From Tepidimicrobium xylanilyticum (GTDB taxonomy: Bacteria > Bacillota > Clostridia > Tissierellales > Tepidimicrobiaceae): 60,651 nt of DNA. Made by a program: the position numbers and the translations under genes. Below the pieces are notes generated by a model. That model did no database searches. It had not been told where the DNA came from and was given only the letters and a program-made list of their open reading frames with translations. This document shows, in pieces, positions 26,816 through 33,676 of the stretch (position 1 is the stretch's first letter; each line of letters opens with the position of its first letter). The stretch spans positions 105,140 through 165,790 of the forward strand of contig NZ_FNNG01000006.1 in the NCBI RefSeq assembly GCF_900106765.1, in the 5' to 3' direction.

Positions 26816-27172
26816 CTACTTTTCAACTCTAATTCCTTGTACATATACATTTACCTGTTTAACTTTCATCCCTGTTAAGTTTTCTAAATTAAATTTTACT
26901 TTTTCAATAATATTTTCTGCTACTACTGATATTCTCATTCCATATTGTAATATAACATGTAAATCTATTGTTATTTCATCGTTTTCAATGTATATTTTTA
27001 CCCCTTTAGAAAGATTTTCTCTTTTTAATAGCTCAAAAAAACCATCTTTTGCTTTTTTACTAGCCATACCTACTATTCCATAGCTTTCCATAGCTGAAAG
27101 CCCTGCTATAGTAGCTATTACGTTATCATCTATGTCGATATAACCATAATCATTTTTAGCTCTAGCTGGCAC
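26816..27172 (-). CDS. Asp23/Gls24 family envelope stress protein (YloU)
   Basis: A 118-residue Asp23/Gls24 protein. Family marks are GYIDIDDNVIATIAGLSAMESYGIVGMAS near the N-terminus and IDLHVILQYGMRISVVAENIIEKVKFNLENLTG in the second half, ending KQVNVYVQGIRVE. In staphylococci Asp23 polymerises near the membrane and affects cell-wall stress; YloU's role is not defined. The start is GTG at 27172 with GGAGG 7 bases upstream. It is divergent from rpmB and precedes fakA. Confidence 0.94.
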   Translation of the reverse strand: MPARAKNDYGYIDIDDNVIATIAGLSAMESYGIVGMASKKAKDGFFELLKRENLSKGVKIYIENDEITIDLHVILQYGMRISVVAENIIEKVKFNLENLTGMKVKQVNVYVQGIRVEK

Positions 27173-27215
27173 AAAATCGCCTCCTTAAAGATAATTCAAT
27201 ATAATATATGAGTAT

Positions 27216-27244
27216 ATTTTACCTTATTATACTGAATTGTTCAA
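27216..27244 (-). promoter_or_regulatory. Sigma-A promoter of the Asp23-fakA transcript
   Basis: A -35 TTGAAC (27239-27244) and a -10 TAAAAT (27216-27221), with a 17-base spacer, lie 44 bases before the GTG start. For rpmB in the other direction, a TATAAT at 27313-27318 is the best -10 candidate, with no clear -35. Confidence 0.6.
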
Positions 27245-27379
27245 CTCATTACTATTAAGATTTTAATTTGTCAATAATTATAGTTGCCTTTTTATCTAAT
27301 ATTATGTTAGAATATAATATGTTCTAATAAAATAAGAAAACGAATTAGATGATTGCACTTTTTTAGAGGAGGTGTTTTT

Positions 27380-27571
27380 ATGGCAAGAAAATGTGAAGTA
27401 TGTGGAAAGGGTAAAATATTTGGAAATAAAGTGACTTTTTCAAATAAAAAGAGTAGAAGAGATTGGTCACCAAATATCAGAAGAGTAAGGGCAGTGGTTG
27501 ATGGAACTGTTAAAAGAATAAATGTTTGTACTAGATGCTTAAGGTCTGGTTATGTGGAAAGGGCGTTATAA
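27380..27571 (+). CDS. rpmB: 50S ribosomal protein L28 (zinc-ribbon form)
   Basis: A 63-residue bL28. It has an N-terminal CEVCGKGKIFGNKVTFSNKKS and a second pair CTRC, so it is the zinc-binding C+ form. The middle WSPNIRRVRAVVDG is diagnostic. GGAGGTG precedes the ATG; an in-frame ATG 27 bases upstream lacks a ribosome-binding site. As in other Bacillota, it lies opposite to the Asp23 gene and is monocistronic, ending in its own terminator. Confidence 0.98.
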   Translation: MARKCEVCGKGKIFGNKVTFSNKKSRRDWSPNIRRVRAVVDGTVKRINVCTRCLRSGYVERAL

Positions 27572-27578
27572 AATATAG

Positions 27579-27614
27579 GGCTTCCAGTTTAATAGTAGCG
27601 GAAGCCTTATTTTA
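27579..27614 (+). terminator. Terminator of rpmB
   Basis: A 7-bp stem (GGCTTCC / GGAAGCC), extended by one mismatch, has a 14-base loop and is followed by TTATTTTA. The T-tract overlaps the stop codon of the small convergent gene. Confidence 0.65.
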
Positions 27615-27777
27615 CTTTAATTATTAAAATCCCAATAACTATAAGAATCAACCCAATAATCAATATTAGTATTTCTATGGGAATAAAGTTGATTACTATT
27701 AAAAAACCAATTACGGATATTAAAATTCCAATTAATCTTTTCCATTTATACCTATATCTATAGTAAAAGCTTTTCAT
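27607..27777 (-). CDS. Small membrane protein of unknown function (56 aa)
   Basis: A short gene with a strong ribosome-binding site: GAGGTGAG ends 4 bases before the ATG. The product has a basic, aromatic N-terminus (KSFYYRYRYKWKR, seven Lys/Arg in the first 14 residues). Two strongly hydrophobic segments follow, about residues 15-34 and 36-53, parted by a Pro (FIPIE), and it ends KVK. It should insert as a helical hairpin with both ends inside. I do not recognise the family. It lies between thiN and rpmB, the place occupied by spoVM in B. subtilis, but it is not SpoVM: that is a 26-residue amphipathic peptide with a FLGGIVR-like core. It follows the thiN terminator, so it needs its own promoter, which I could not define. 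Confidence 0.7.
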   Translation of the reverse strand: MKSFYYRYRYKWKRLIGILISVIGFLIVINFIPIEILILIIGLILIVIGILIIKVK

Positions 27778-27834
27778 ATTCTCACCTCAAAGATCCTTTA
27801 CTCTATTTTATTGCATTTTTTCAAAATTAGTTAC

Positions 27835-27862
27835 AAAAAAGCAAACCTTTTTCAGGTTTGCT
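27835..27862 (-). terminator. Terminator of thiN
   Basis: A perfect 9-bp stem (AGCAAACCT / AGGTTTGCT) with a 5-base loop is followed on the minus strand by T6. It lies 8 bases after the thiN stop. Confidence 0.85.
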
Positions 27863-27869
27863 CTATAGA

Positions 27870-28505
27870 TCAATCTCTTGATATGATTACTAAACTTTGT
27901 CCCTCATAAATTCTTATAAATCCCTTATCTTTAACAATCCTATTGCTTATGCCTAGAGTGGAGCCAAATTGAACTCTGGTATTCTCCAGCTCATATTCGA
28001 ATCCCTTTAATGTAACTACAATTCCAGTGTTGGTGATAGGAATAACAGATACATAATAGCCGGGTATGTTTTTTAAAATCAGCTCATCTTCAACTAAATA
28101 TATAACATTATCATCATCTATTATTCGTCCATTTATTCCTCTTTCCTTCAGCTTTTTGAGCAGCAATATATTAGCTAAAGTATGATCCAGCCTATTTCCA
28201 GTAGCTCCTACTATAGTTATATCCTTAAATCCCTTATCTATTATATAGTCTATGGAAATTTCTGAATCCGTTTTATCTTTTTTTACAGGAAACTTTTCCA
28301 CTGGTATTTTATTCTCTTCAATCTGTTGAATAACTTCCTCTGAAATGGAATCTAAATCTCCTACAACCAAATCAGGTTTTAAAGATGCTTTAAAGCAGTG
28401 ATTAGTTCCACCATCAGCAGAAAGTACAAAATCAACCTCTTTCTTTAACTCCCTTAACCTGTTAATATCAATTATTTTACCACTTAAAATGACTAACGCT
28501 TTCAT
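27870..28505 (-). CDS. thiN: Thiamine pyrophosphokinase
   Basis: A 211-residue enzyme converting thiamine and ATP to thiamine pyrophosphate and AMP. The family motifs are SADGGTNHCFKASLKPDLVVGDLDSI (residues ~30-55), KDKTDSEISIDYII, and GATGNRLDHTLANILLL. The C-terminal beta domain contains the ISNRIV block. It lies 14 bases downstream of the thiamine transporter gene thiT and is transcribed with it under the TPP riboswitch, so uptake and activation of thiamine are controlled together. Confidence 0.96.
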   Translation of the reverse strand: MKALVILSGKIIDINRLRELKKEVDFVLSADGGTNHCFKASLKPDLVVGDLDSISEEVIQQIEENKIPVEKFPVKKDKTDSEISIDYIIDKGFKDITIVGATGNRLDHTLANILLLKKLKERGINGRIIDDDNVIYLVEDELILKNIPGYYVSVIPITNTGIVVTLKGFEYELENTRVQFGSTLGISNRIVKDKGFIRIYEGQSLVIISRD

Positions 28506-28519
28506 TTAATCATTCCATT

Positions 28520-29059
28520 CTATTTTTCTATTTTGCTAATAGGCTTCCAAATTAACGATAAAATAATGATAGATACTATAAATTCTGGTACTAAATAGCT
28601 GGATTGATATACTAAAGAGTATATCCAAGGATTTTGAGTTCCTGCATATTCAGCAAAGAATATAACCCCAGCTAATAGATGACATAAAAATCTACCGCCT
28701 ATGGCGAAAAATATAGATAGAATGATTTTGACATATTTGTCGTTACTAAAATCTTTAATGGAATTAGAGAAAATTCCAGCTAATCCTAAAAAACCAAAGG
28801 CAATAGGATATTCTAATATTGCTTGTATAGGGGTAAAAACCCAACCTCCTAATATGAGTTTTAATACTCCAAAGGTGGCTCCAGCAATAATCCCAGGTTT
28901 AAGTCCCCATCTCATAGAAAACAAAAGGATTGGAATCATACTACCTGCAGTTACAGAACCTCCTTGAGGTGCTTGGTAAATTTTAATTCTACTCAACAAA
29001 ACAGCTAATGCTATCATAATCCCAGCTTCCACTAACATCTTTGTGCTCCACTTCTTCAT
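28520..29059 (-). CDS. thiT: Energy-coupled thiamine transporter ThiT
   Basis: A 179-residue ECF-transporter S component binding thiamine with high affinity; it needs the shared EcfAA'T module, not in this window. Six hydrophobic helices are visible. The N-terminal LVEAGIMIALAVLLSRIKIYQAPQGGSVTAGSMIPILLF is the ThiT/ECF-S signature. The RWGLKPGIIAGATFG loop and Trp/Tyr/His/Asn residues near the C-terminus form the thiamine pocket in known structures. AAGGAGGG precedes the ATG. A TPP riboswitch lies directly upstream. Confidence 0.95.
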   Translation of the reverse strand: MKKWSTKMLVEAGIMIALAVLLSRIKIYQAPQGGSVTAGSMIPILLFSMRWGLKPGIIAGATFGVLKLILGGWVFTPIQAILEYPIAFGFLGLAGIFSNSIKDFSNDKYVKIILSIFFAIGGRFLCHLLAGVIFFAEYAGTQNPWIYSLVYQSSYLVPEFIVSIIILSLIWKPISKIEK

Positions 29060-29083
29060 ATTCAGCCCTCCTTAAATATTAAA

Positions 29084-29108
29084 CCCATTACCAGAATTAG
29101 GTAATGGG
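29084..29108 (-). terminator. Riboswitch-controlled terminator before thiT
   Basis: A perfect 9-bp stem (CCCATTACC / GGTAATGGG) with a 7-base loop is followed on the minus strand by TTTAATATTTA. It lies between the TPP aptamer and the thiT ribosome-binding site. Its 5' arm, with two loop bases, can instead pair over 9 bases with the aptamer segment at 29143-29151, so it is the OFF state of the switch. Confidence 0.85.
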
Positions 29109-29125
29109 CTAACATGCAAACGAAC

Positions 29126-29208
29126 TCACTTCCCTACGCTAGCATTACCTAGTTCAGGTTAAGGGTCGGGATCGAATCCCCTCTCAGCCAATTTGGCTCC
29201 CCTAGTGA
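29126..29208 (-). promoter_or_regulatory. TPP riboswitch aptamer (THI element)
   Basis: The TPP aptamer consensus is plain on the minus strand: GGGGAGCC, then GGCTGAGAGGG, then the ACCTGA half, and the 3' TAATGCTAGCGTAGGGAAG block. The closing helix P1 pairs TCACT (29204-29208) with AGTGA (29126-29130). It is followed by a terminator and then by thiT-thiN, both thiamine genes. High TPP should close the aptamer and favour termination. Confidence 0.97.
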
Positions 29209-29233
29209 TGAAGGTATTATTTAGTTCAATTAC

Positions 29234-29261
29234 ATTATACCATACTACATATATAATTCAA
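29234..29261 (-). promoter_or_regulatory. Promoter of the TPP riboswitch transcript
   Basis: A -35 TTGAAT (29256-29261) and a -10 TATAAT (29234-29239) have a 16-base spacer. The -35 starts immediately after the rpe stop codon. Transcription would begin about 20 bases before the aptamer. Confidence 0.7.
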
Positions 29262-29909
29262 TTATAAGCTCTTAAACATTTTAGTTCTCTCTATCACATC
29301 TTTACTTCTAAAAATATCAGAACCAACTACTATGATATCAAGGCCATAATTGATTATCTCTTTTGCATTATCTAACTTAATTCCTCCATCAGCTTCAAGT
29401 AAAATATTAAGGTTCTTTTCATCTATAATTCTCCTCATCTTTTTAATCTTTTTTTCCATAGAACCTATAAACTCTTGTCCACCAAAGCCAGGATTTACTG
29501 TCATAATCAAAATTAAATCAACATAATCTAATACATACTCTATACTTTCTAAGGGTGTAGACGGATTCAAAGCTACCCCTGCTTTTATACCATAGGATTT
29601 TATTACATCTATGGTTCTATGTAAATGCAGGGTAGATTCCACGTGGACTGTAAGCATATCAGCACCAGCTTCTACAAAATCCTCTATATACCTTTCAGGT
29701 TTGTCAATCATAAGATGAACATCAAAAGGAATTTGGGTAATATTGCGTAAATGTTTAATTACTGGCGGTCCAAAGGTTATGTTGGGAACAAATATGCCAT
29801 CCATCACATCTAAATGGATATAATCTGCTCCTCCTTTTTCAAGTTTAAGTATCTCCTCTTTTAAATTGCCTAAATCTGCTGACAAAATGGATGGTGAAAG
29901 TTTTATCAT
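29262..29909 (-). CDS. rpe: Ribulose-phosphate 3-epimerase
   Basis: A 215-residue TIM-barrel enzyme of the pentose phosphate pathway, interconverting ribulose-5-phosphate and xylulose-5-phosphate. Motifs are KLSPSILSADLGNL, YIHLDVMDGIFVPNITFGP (metal His and catalytic Asp), FDVHLMIDKPERY, MTVNPGFGGQEFI and LEADGGI, with VVGSDIF binding phosphate near the end. It follows rsgA by 1 base, the conserved prkC-rsgA-rpe order. GGAGG precedes the ATG. Confidence 0.97.
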   Translation of the reverse strand: MIKLSPSILSADLGNLKEEILKLEKGGADYIHLDVMDGIFVPNITFGPPVIKHLRNITQIPFDVHLMIDKPERYIEDFVEAGADMLTVHVESTLHLHRTIDVIKSYGIKAGVALNPSTPLESIEYVLDYVDLILIMTVNPGFGGQEFIGSMEKKIKKMRRIIDEKNLNILLEADGGIKLDNAKEIINYGLDIIVVGSDIFRSKDVIERTKMFKSL

Positions 29910-29910
29910 T

Positions 29911-30789
29911 TTAATACCTCCTATTTGCTTTTATCTCTTCAAGAAACATTAGATAGTTCTCATATCTTTCCCGACTAATATTCCCCTTTTCCACCTGTTT
30001 TTTCACTTCACAACCAGGTTCCTTAAAGTGAATACAGTTGATAAATTTACATTTGCCATTGAACTCATCTATTTCCTTAAAGTACTTGCTCAACTCTTCT
30101 TCCCTCTCAATAAAATCCAAGCTTAAGGAACTAAAACCTGGAGTGTCAAGTACGAAGGAATTGCCATCTAAATCTATTAATTCTACATGTCGGGTGGTAT
30201 GCCTTCCTCTGGTAGTTTTTTTACTTACATCTCCAGTTTTTAGCTCCAATCCTGGTTTTATTCTATTTAGTAGTGAGGATTTCCCAACCCCTGAAGGCCC
30301 TGCAAAAACTGTAACTTGGTTCTTTAATAAATCTATTAAATCTACAATACCTTCTCCAGTTTTGCAACTAGTTTTAATAATTGGATACCCGGTTTCTCTA
30401 TAGGCTTTTTCTATTAAATTCCGTTCATCCTCCTGAACCAAATCAATTTTATTTATACATATTCCAATATTTAATCTTTGATGTTCCGCTAAAACTATTA
30501 ATCTGTCTAATAACCATAAGTTTATATCCGGTTTTTTTATGCTCATAATAATAATAGCTTGAGTTACATTAGATACGGGAGGCCTTATCAACTGAGATTT
30601 CCTTTCCATAATCTCTTCAATATAGCCGCTACCATCTTCCTCGTTTATTCGGATTTTTACTCTATCTCCTATTAAGGGTATTATATTGTCTTCTCTGAAA
30701 AGCCCCCTAGCCTTGCATTCATAAACTTTGTCTTGAGTTTTAACATAATAAAACCCACCAATGCCTTTTATTATTATGCCTTCTATCAT
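29911..30789 (-). CDS. rsgA: Small ribosomal subunit biogenesis GTPase RsgA
   Basis: A 292-residue circularly permuted GTPase (YloQ/CpgA) acting in late 30S maturation and decoding-site proofreading. The N-terminal OB fold covers 1 to ~70. The G motifs appear in permuted order: NKIDLV (G4), then TSCKTG (G5), then GPSGVGKSSLLN (G1), and finally DTPGFSSL (G3). The C-terminal zinc site is CKFINCIHFKEPGC, a Cys-x4-Cys-x-His-x5-Cys-like arrangement. It lies between prkC and rpe; in B. subtilis it is phosphorylated by PrkC, which fits the linkage. Confidence 0.97.
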   Translation of the reverse strand: MIEGIIIKGIGGFYYVKTQDKVYECKARGLFREDNIIPLIGDRVKIRINEEDGSGYIEEIMERKSQLIRPPVSNVTQAIIIMSIKKPDINLWLLDRLIVLAEHQRLNIGICINKIDLVQEDERNLIEKAYRETGYPIIKTSCKTGEGIVDLIDLLKNQVTVFAGPSGVGKSSLLNRIKPGLELKTGDVSKKTTRGRHTTRHVELIDLDGNSFVLDTPGFSSLSLDFIEREEELSKYFKEIDEFNGKCKFINCIHFKEPGCEVKKQVEKGNISRERYENYLMFLEEIKANRRY

Positions 30790-30798
30790 AAAAACCTC

Positions 30799-32727
30799 CT
30801 AATTGTGTGGATGAACTATTTCGTCAATATAAATGCCATCATAATAGATTTCAAATACAGCATCTACTTTCCCTTCCAATGGTATTTCGATAGAACTTCC
30901 ATCGACTTTATGAATTTTATTATAAACATCTTTTCTATTTCCATCCTGAACCCTTACAATTTTAATTTCTACTTCATCATCTTCCACACTAGGTGTTAAT
31001 GTCATTACAAAAGGAATCTCTTTATCCTTCTCTTCAGGTTCAGGTTCCTCTCCTCGAGCTGATGGACCTGAACTAACATATAAGGTTATGGCTGTATTTG
31101 TCTCTATTTCATTGCCAGGTTCAATACTTTGCCAAAATACAATGCCCTCTTCATATTCATTATTAGGCTCTCTAACAATCTGATCTAATGCTAATCCATA
31201 TGCTATCAAGGCATTTTTAGCTTCGTTTTCACTTTGACCTACAAGCTTTGGCATTACTACAATCTTTTTTTCCGGACCTTGGCTAACAATTAAATTAATT
31301 TTAGTCCCCTCTTCAACTTCAGTATATGGGGCTGGATCTTGATTTATAATTATATTTTCAGCTACATTATCACTATACTCATACTCTACTAGCCCTTCTG
31401 ATAAACTAGAATCTTTAAGTATGCTATCAATCTCGTTAATATTCCTATTAATTAGGTTTGGAACTTTAACTAGGTTTCTTCCCTTACTAATAGCAACTTT
31501 TATTGTATACCCTTCTTTAACCTTTGTGCCTGCCTCTGTCATTTGATTAACTACTTCATCCTTATTGAACTCACTGCTATAAACTTCGTTTGCCACTTCA
31601 ACATTTAATCCAAGCTTTTCTGCTTCCTCTTTGGCTCTATCTATGTGTAATCCAACTAAATCAGGTACTACAACTTCCTTAGTAATGAAGTAGTCCTTAA
31701 GCTTATAAAAACCTAAGGCCATTGAACTAACTACTACAAAGGCCAATAGTATAGCAAAGAAAACAACTTTTAAACTACCATCGCTGTTCTTTTTCTTTTT
31801 AGATTTTTTCATTTCCTTACCTTCCTTATCCTCCACAACTGGTATTATTTGAGTAGGTGCTTCAATAAAATTAGTATCTTCCATTGGCAATTTGCCACCA
31901 GACAATTTGGTCTTCTTTAGGTCAGATAATAAATCACTTACAGTAGCATACCTATCACTTTGGCTCTTCTTTACACAATGCATAATTATATTCTCCAATC
32001 CAAGTGGAATTGAATTATCTATTTCTCTAGGTGGGATGATCTCTTCCTGAATATGCTTTAAAGCTACTGTAATAGGACTATCTCCTTCAAAAGGAACTCT
32101 TCCAGTGATCATCTCATACATGACTATGCCTAAGGAGTATATATCAGATTTCTCATCAGTATAACCTCCTCTGGCCTGTTCTGGTGAAAAATAATGGACA
32201 GAACCTATTACATTGGATGTGTTGGTTACCGTTGAAGCACTAGCTGCTCTTGCTATTCCAAAGTCAGTTACCTTCACTCTGCCATCTTCAGTTACCATTA
32301 TATTATGCGGCTTAATGTCTCTATGGACTATATGATTTTCGTGAGCATGTTCTAAGGCTTCTGCTATTTGAATTGAATAATCTATAGTTTCATCTACAGT
32401 AAACTTTCCTTTTTCCCTTATTATCTCTTTTAAGGTTTTGCCTTTTATATACTCCATTACTATGTAATGAATTTCCTGTCCATCCTTTTTATCTACTCCA
32501 ACATCATATATATTAACTATATTTGGATGCGAAAGGCTGGCTGCAGCTTGAGATTCCCTTTTAAACTTTTTTATAAATTCTTCATCGTTGTTAAACTCAT
32601 CCCTCAAAATTTTAATTGCTACATATCTATTTAAAAGTCTACATTTAGCTTTATAAACAAGAGCCATGCCACCTCCGCCTATTTTCTCAATTATCTCATA
32701 TCTATTACCAAGAACAGTTCCAATCAT
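30799..32727 (-). CDS. prkC: Serine/threonine protein kinase with PASTA domains (PrkC/Stk1)
   Basis: A 642-residue transmembrane Hanks-type kinase sensing muropeptides or lipid II; in spores it triggers germination. The cytoplasmic kinase domain (1 to ~270) has the glycine loop GGGGMALVYKA, Lys39, HRDIKPHN with catalytic Asp137, and DFG at 155-157. A basic juxtamembrane stretch (KKSKKKKN) leads to one transmembrane helix near 325-345. Outside are three PASTA repeats (VVPDLVGLHIDRA, VKVPNLINRNINEI, VVMPKLVGQSENEA), then a Glu/Pro-rich linker and a beta-rich C-terminal domain. It is next to its phosphatase gene and rsgA. Confidence 0.97.
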   Translation of the reverse strand: MIGTVLGNRYEIIEKIGGGGMALVYKAKCRLLNRYVAIKILRDEFNNDEEFIKKFKRESQAAASLSHPNIVNIYDVGVDKKDGQEIHYIVMEYIKGKTLKEIIREKGKFTVDETIDYSIQIAEALEHAHENHIVHRDIKPHNIMVTEDGRVKVTDFGIARAASASTVTNTSNVIGSVHYFSPEQARGGYTDEKSDIYSLGIVMYEMITGRVPFEGDSPITVALKHIQEEIIPPREIDNSIPLGLENIIMHCVKKSQSDRYATVSDLLSDLKKTKLSGGKLPMEDTNFIEAPTQIIPVVEDKEGKEMKKSKKKKNSDGSLKVVFFAILLAFVVVSSMALGFYKLKDYFITKEVVVPDLVGLHIDRAKEEAEKLGLNVEVANEVYSSEFNKDEVVNQMTEAGTKVKEGYTIKVAISKGRNLVKVPNLINRNINEIDSILKDSSLSEGLVEYEYSDNVAENIIINQDPAPYTEVEEGTKINLIVSQGPEKKIVVMPKLVGQSENEAKNALIAYGLALDQIVREPNNEYEEGIVFWQSIEPGNEIETNTAITLYVSSGPSARGEEPEPEEKDKEIPFVMTLTPSVEDDEVEIKIVRVQDGNRKDVYNKIHKVDGSSIEIPLEGKVDAVFEIYYDGIYIDEIVHPHN

Positions 32728-32744
32728 GTTTTCACCTCACTTCA

Positions 32745-33476
32745 TTAAAACTTAATAGCCACAACAGTAATATTATCAAATCCACCCTTTTCATTGGCAA
32801 ACTCAATTAATTCTTCACAGATCTTTTGCATATTTTCGCATATTAACAACTGTTCTCTTATTTCATCATCTGCTAACATGCTGGTTAGCCCATCTGTACA
32901 CAATAGAAATATGTCACCTTTGTGCTTCTCCTGTACTATTAAATCCGCTTCAACATCTGGACTAGTTCCTACTGCTCTTGTAATAATATGCCTTTGTGGA
33001 TGAAGTTTTGCCTCTTCCCTACTAATGCTTCCATTTCTAATAAGCTCTTCGACTAAAGAATGATCTTTCGTCAATTGTAATAATATATTTTTACGCAATA
33101 AATAAGCTCTACTATCTCCAACATGTCCAATAAAGACCTTTTTCCCTTTTGAATAGATTAAAGTCACAGTTGTTCCCATCCCTGAATAGGATTCATCTTC
33201 TAAAGACTTCTTGTATATTTCTTCATTTGCTCTACCTATAGATTCTTTTATTCTATTTTTAATGCTATTATCGTCTAATTCCAAGAGGGTCACATCTTTT
33301 CCTAGATCTGCACTTATTATATCAACAGCCATATTCGATGCAATTTCTCCTGCCTTGTGTCCTCCCATCCCATCTGCTACAATAAATAATGGATTTTCTT
33401 CAATAACAGAAATATAATAAGCGTCTTGATTAACCTCCCGAATCCTGCCAATATCAGTTTTAACTCCAACCTCCAT
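32745..33476 (-). CDS. stp: PP2C-family protein phosphatase (Stp/PrpC)
   Basis: A 243-residue metal-dependent Ser/Thr phosphatase that reverses PrkC phosphorylation. PP2C motifs are seen in order: VKTDIGRIREVNQDAYY, FIVADGMGGHKAGEIAS (metal Asp, DGMGGH), GMGTTVTLI, IGHVGDSRAYLL, LTKDHSLVEEL, ITRAVGT, FLLCTDGLTSM and GGFDNITVVAI. The ATG at 33476 with GAGGTGAT upstream is preferred over a start at 33515, which would add 13 unrelated residues. It lies 17 bases before prkC. A long leader of about 170 bases precedes it. Confidence 0.96.
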   Translation of the reverse strand: MEVGVKTDIGRIREVNQDAYYISVIEENPLFIVADGMGGHKAGEIASNMAVDIISADLGKDVTLLELDDNSIKNRIKESIGRANEEIYKKSLEDESYSGMGTTVTLIYSKGKKVFIGHVGDSRAYLLRKNILLQLTKDHSLVEELIRNGSISREEAKLHPQRHIITRAVGTSPDVEADLIVQEKHKGDIFLLCTDGLTSMLADDEIREQLLICENMQKICEELIEFANEKGGFDNITVVAIKF

Positions 33477-33653
33477 ACCAATCACCTCAATGTAAAGATA
33501 TTTGGTCCATTCCAAATGTTATTAATAATTTTTCCTTCTATTGGTTTCAGGCCTTTATTGTCCTATTTTTAGCTTGTCCTTAAAAAAGAAAAAGTTTTAA
33601 GGCATATTAATTTTTATTCTAAAAATTCGCATTTTATACATTCCTAATTTCTT

Positions 33654-33662
33654 ATTATATCA
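33654..33662 (-). promoter_or_regulatory. Extended -10 promoter before the stp-prkC operon
   Basis: TGA-TATAAT on the minus strand lies about 15 bases after the rsmB stop codon; the -35 region is poor. It would give stp-prkC-rsgA-rpe a leader of about 170 bases. This gap holds no ORF, only an AT-rich 8-bp inverted repeat at 33578-33602. Confidence 0.45.
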
Positions 33663-33676
33663 TACCAAATAATCTT

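Noticed and set aside
27607-27777. The small gene between thiN and rpmB considered as spoVM
   Set aside because: The product is 56 residues with two hydrophobic helices, unlike the 26-residue amphipathic SpoVM; no FLGGIVR-like core is seen.
29084-29108. Hairpin before thiT considered as a plain terminator of an unknown upstream RNA
   Set aside because: Its place directly after a TPP aptamer and its exact complementarity to the aptamer make it the riboswitch expression platform.
33578-33602. CCTTAAAA / TTTTAAGG inverted repeat as a terminator of rsmB
   Set aside because: The stem is mostly A-T, is not followed by a T-tract on the minus strand, and lies 75 bases after the stop codon and downstream of a likely promoter.
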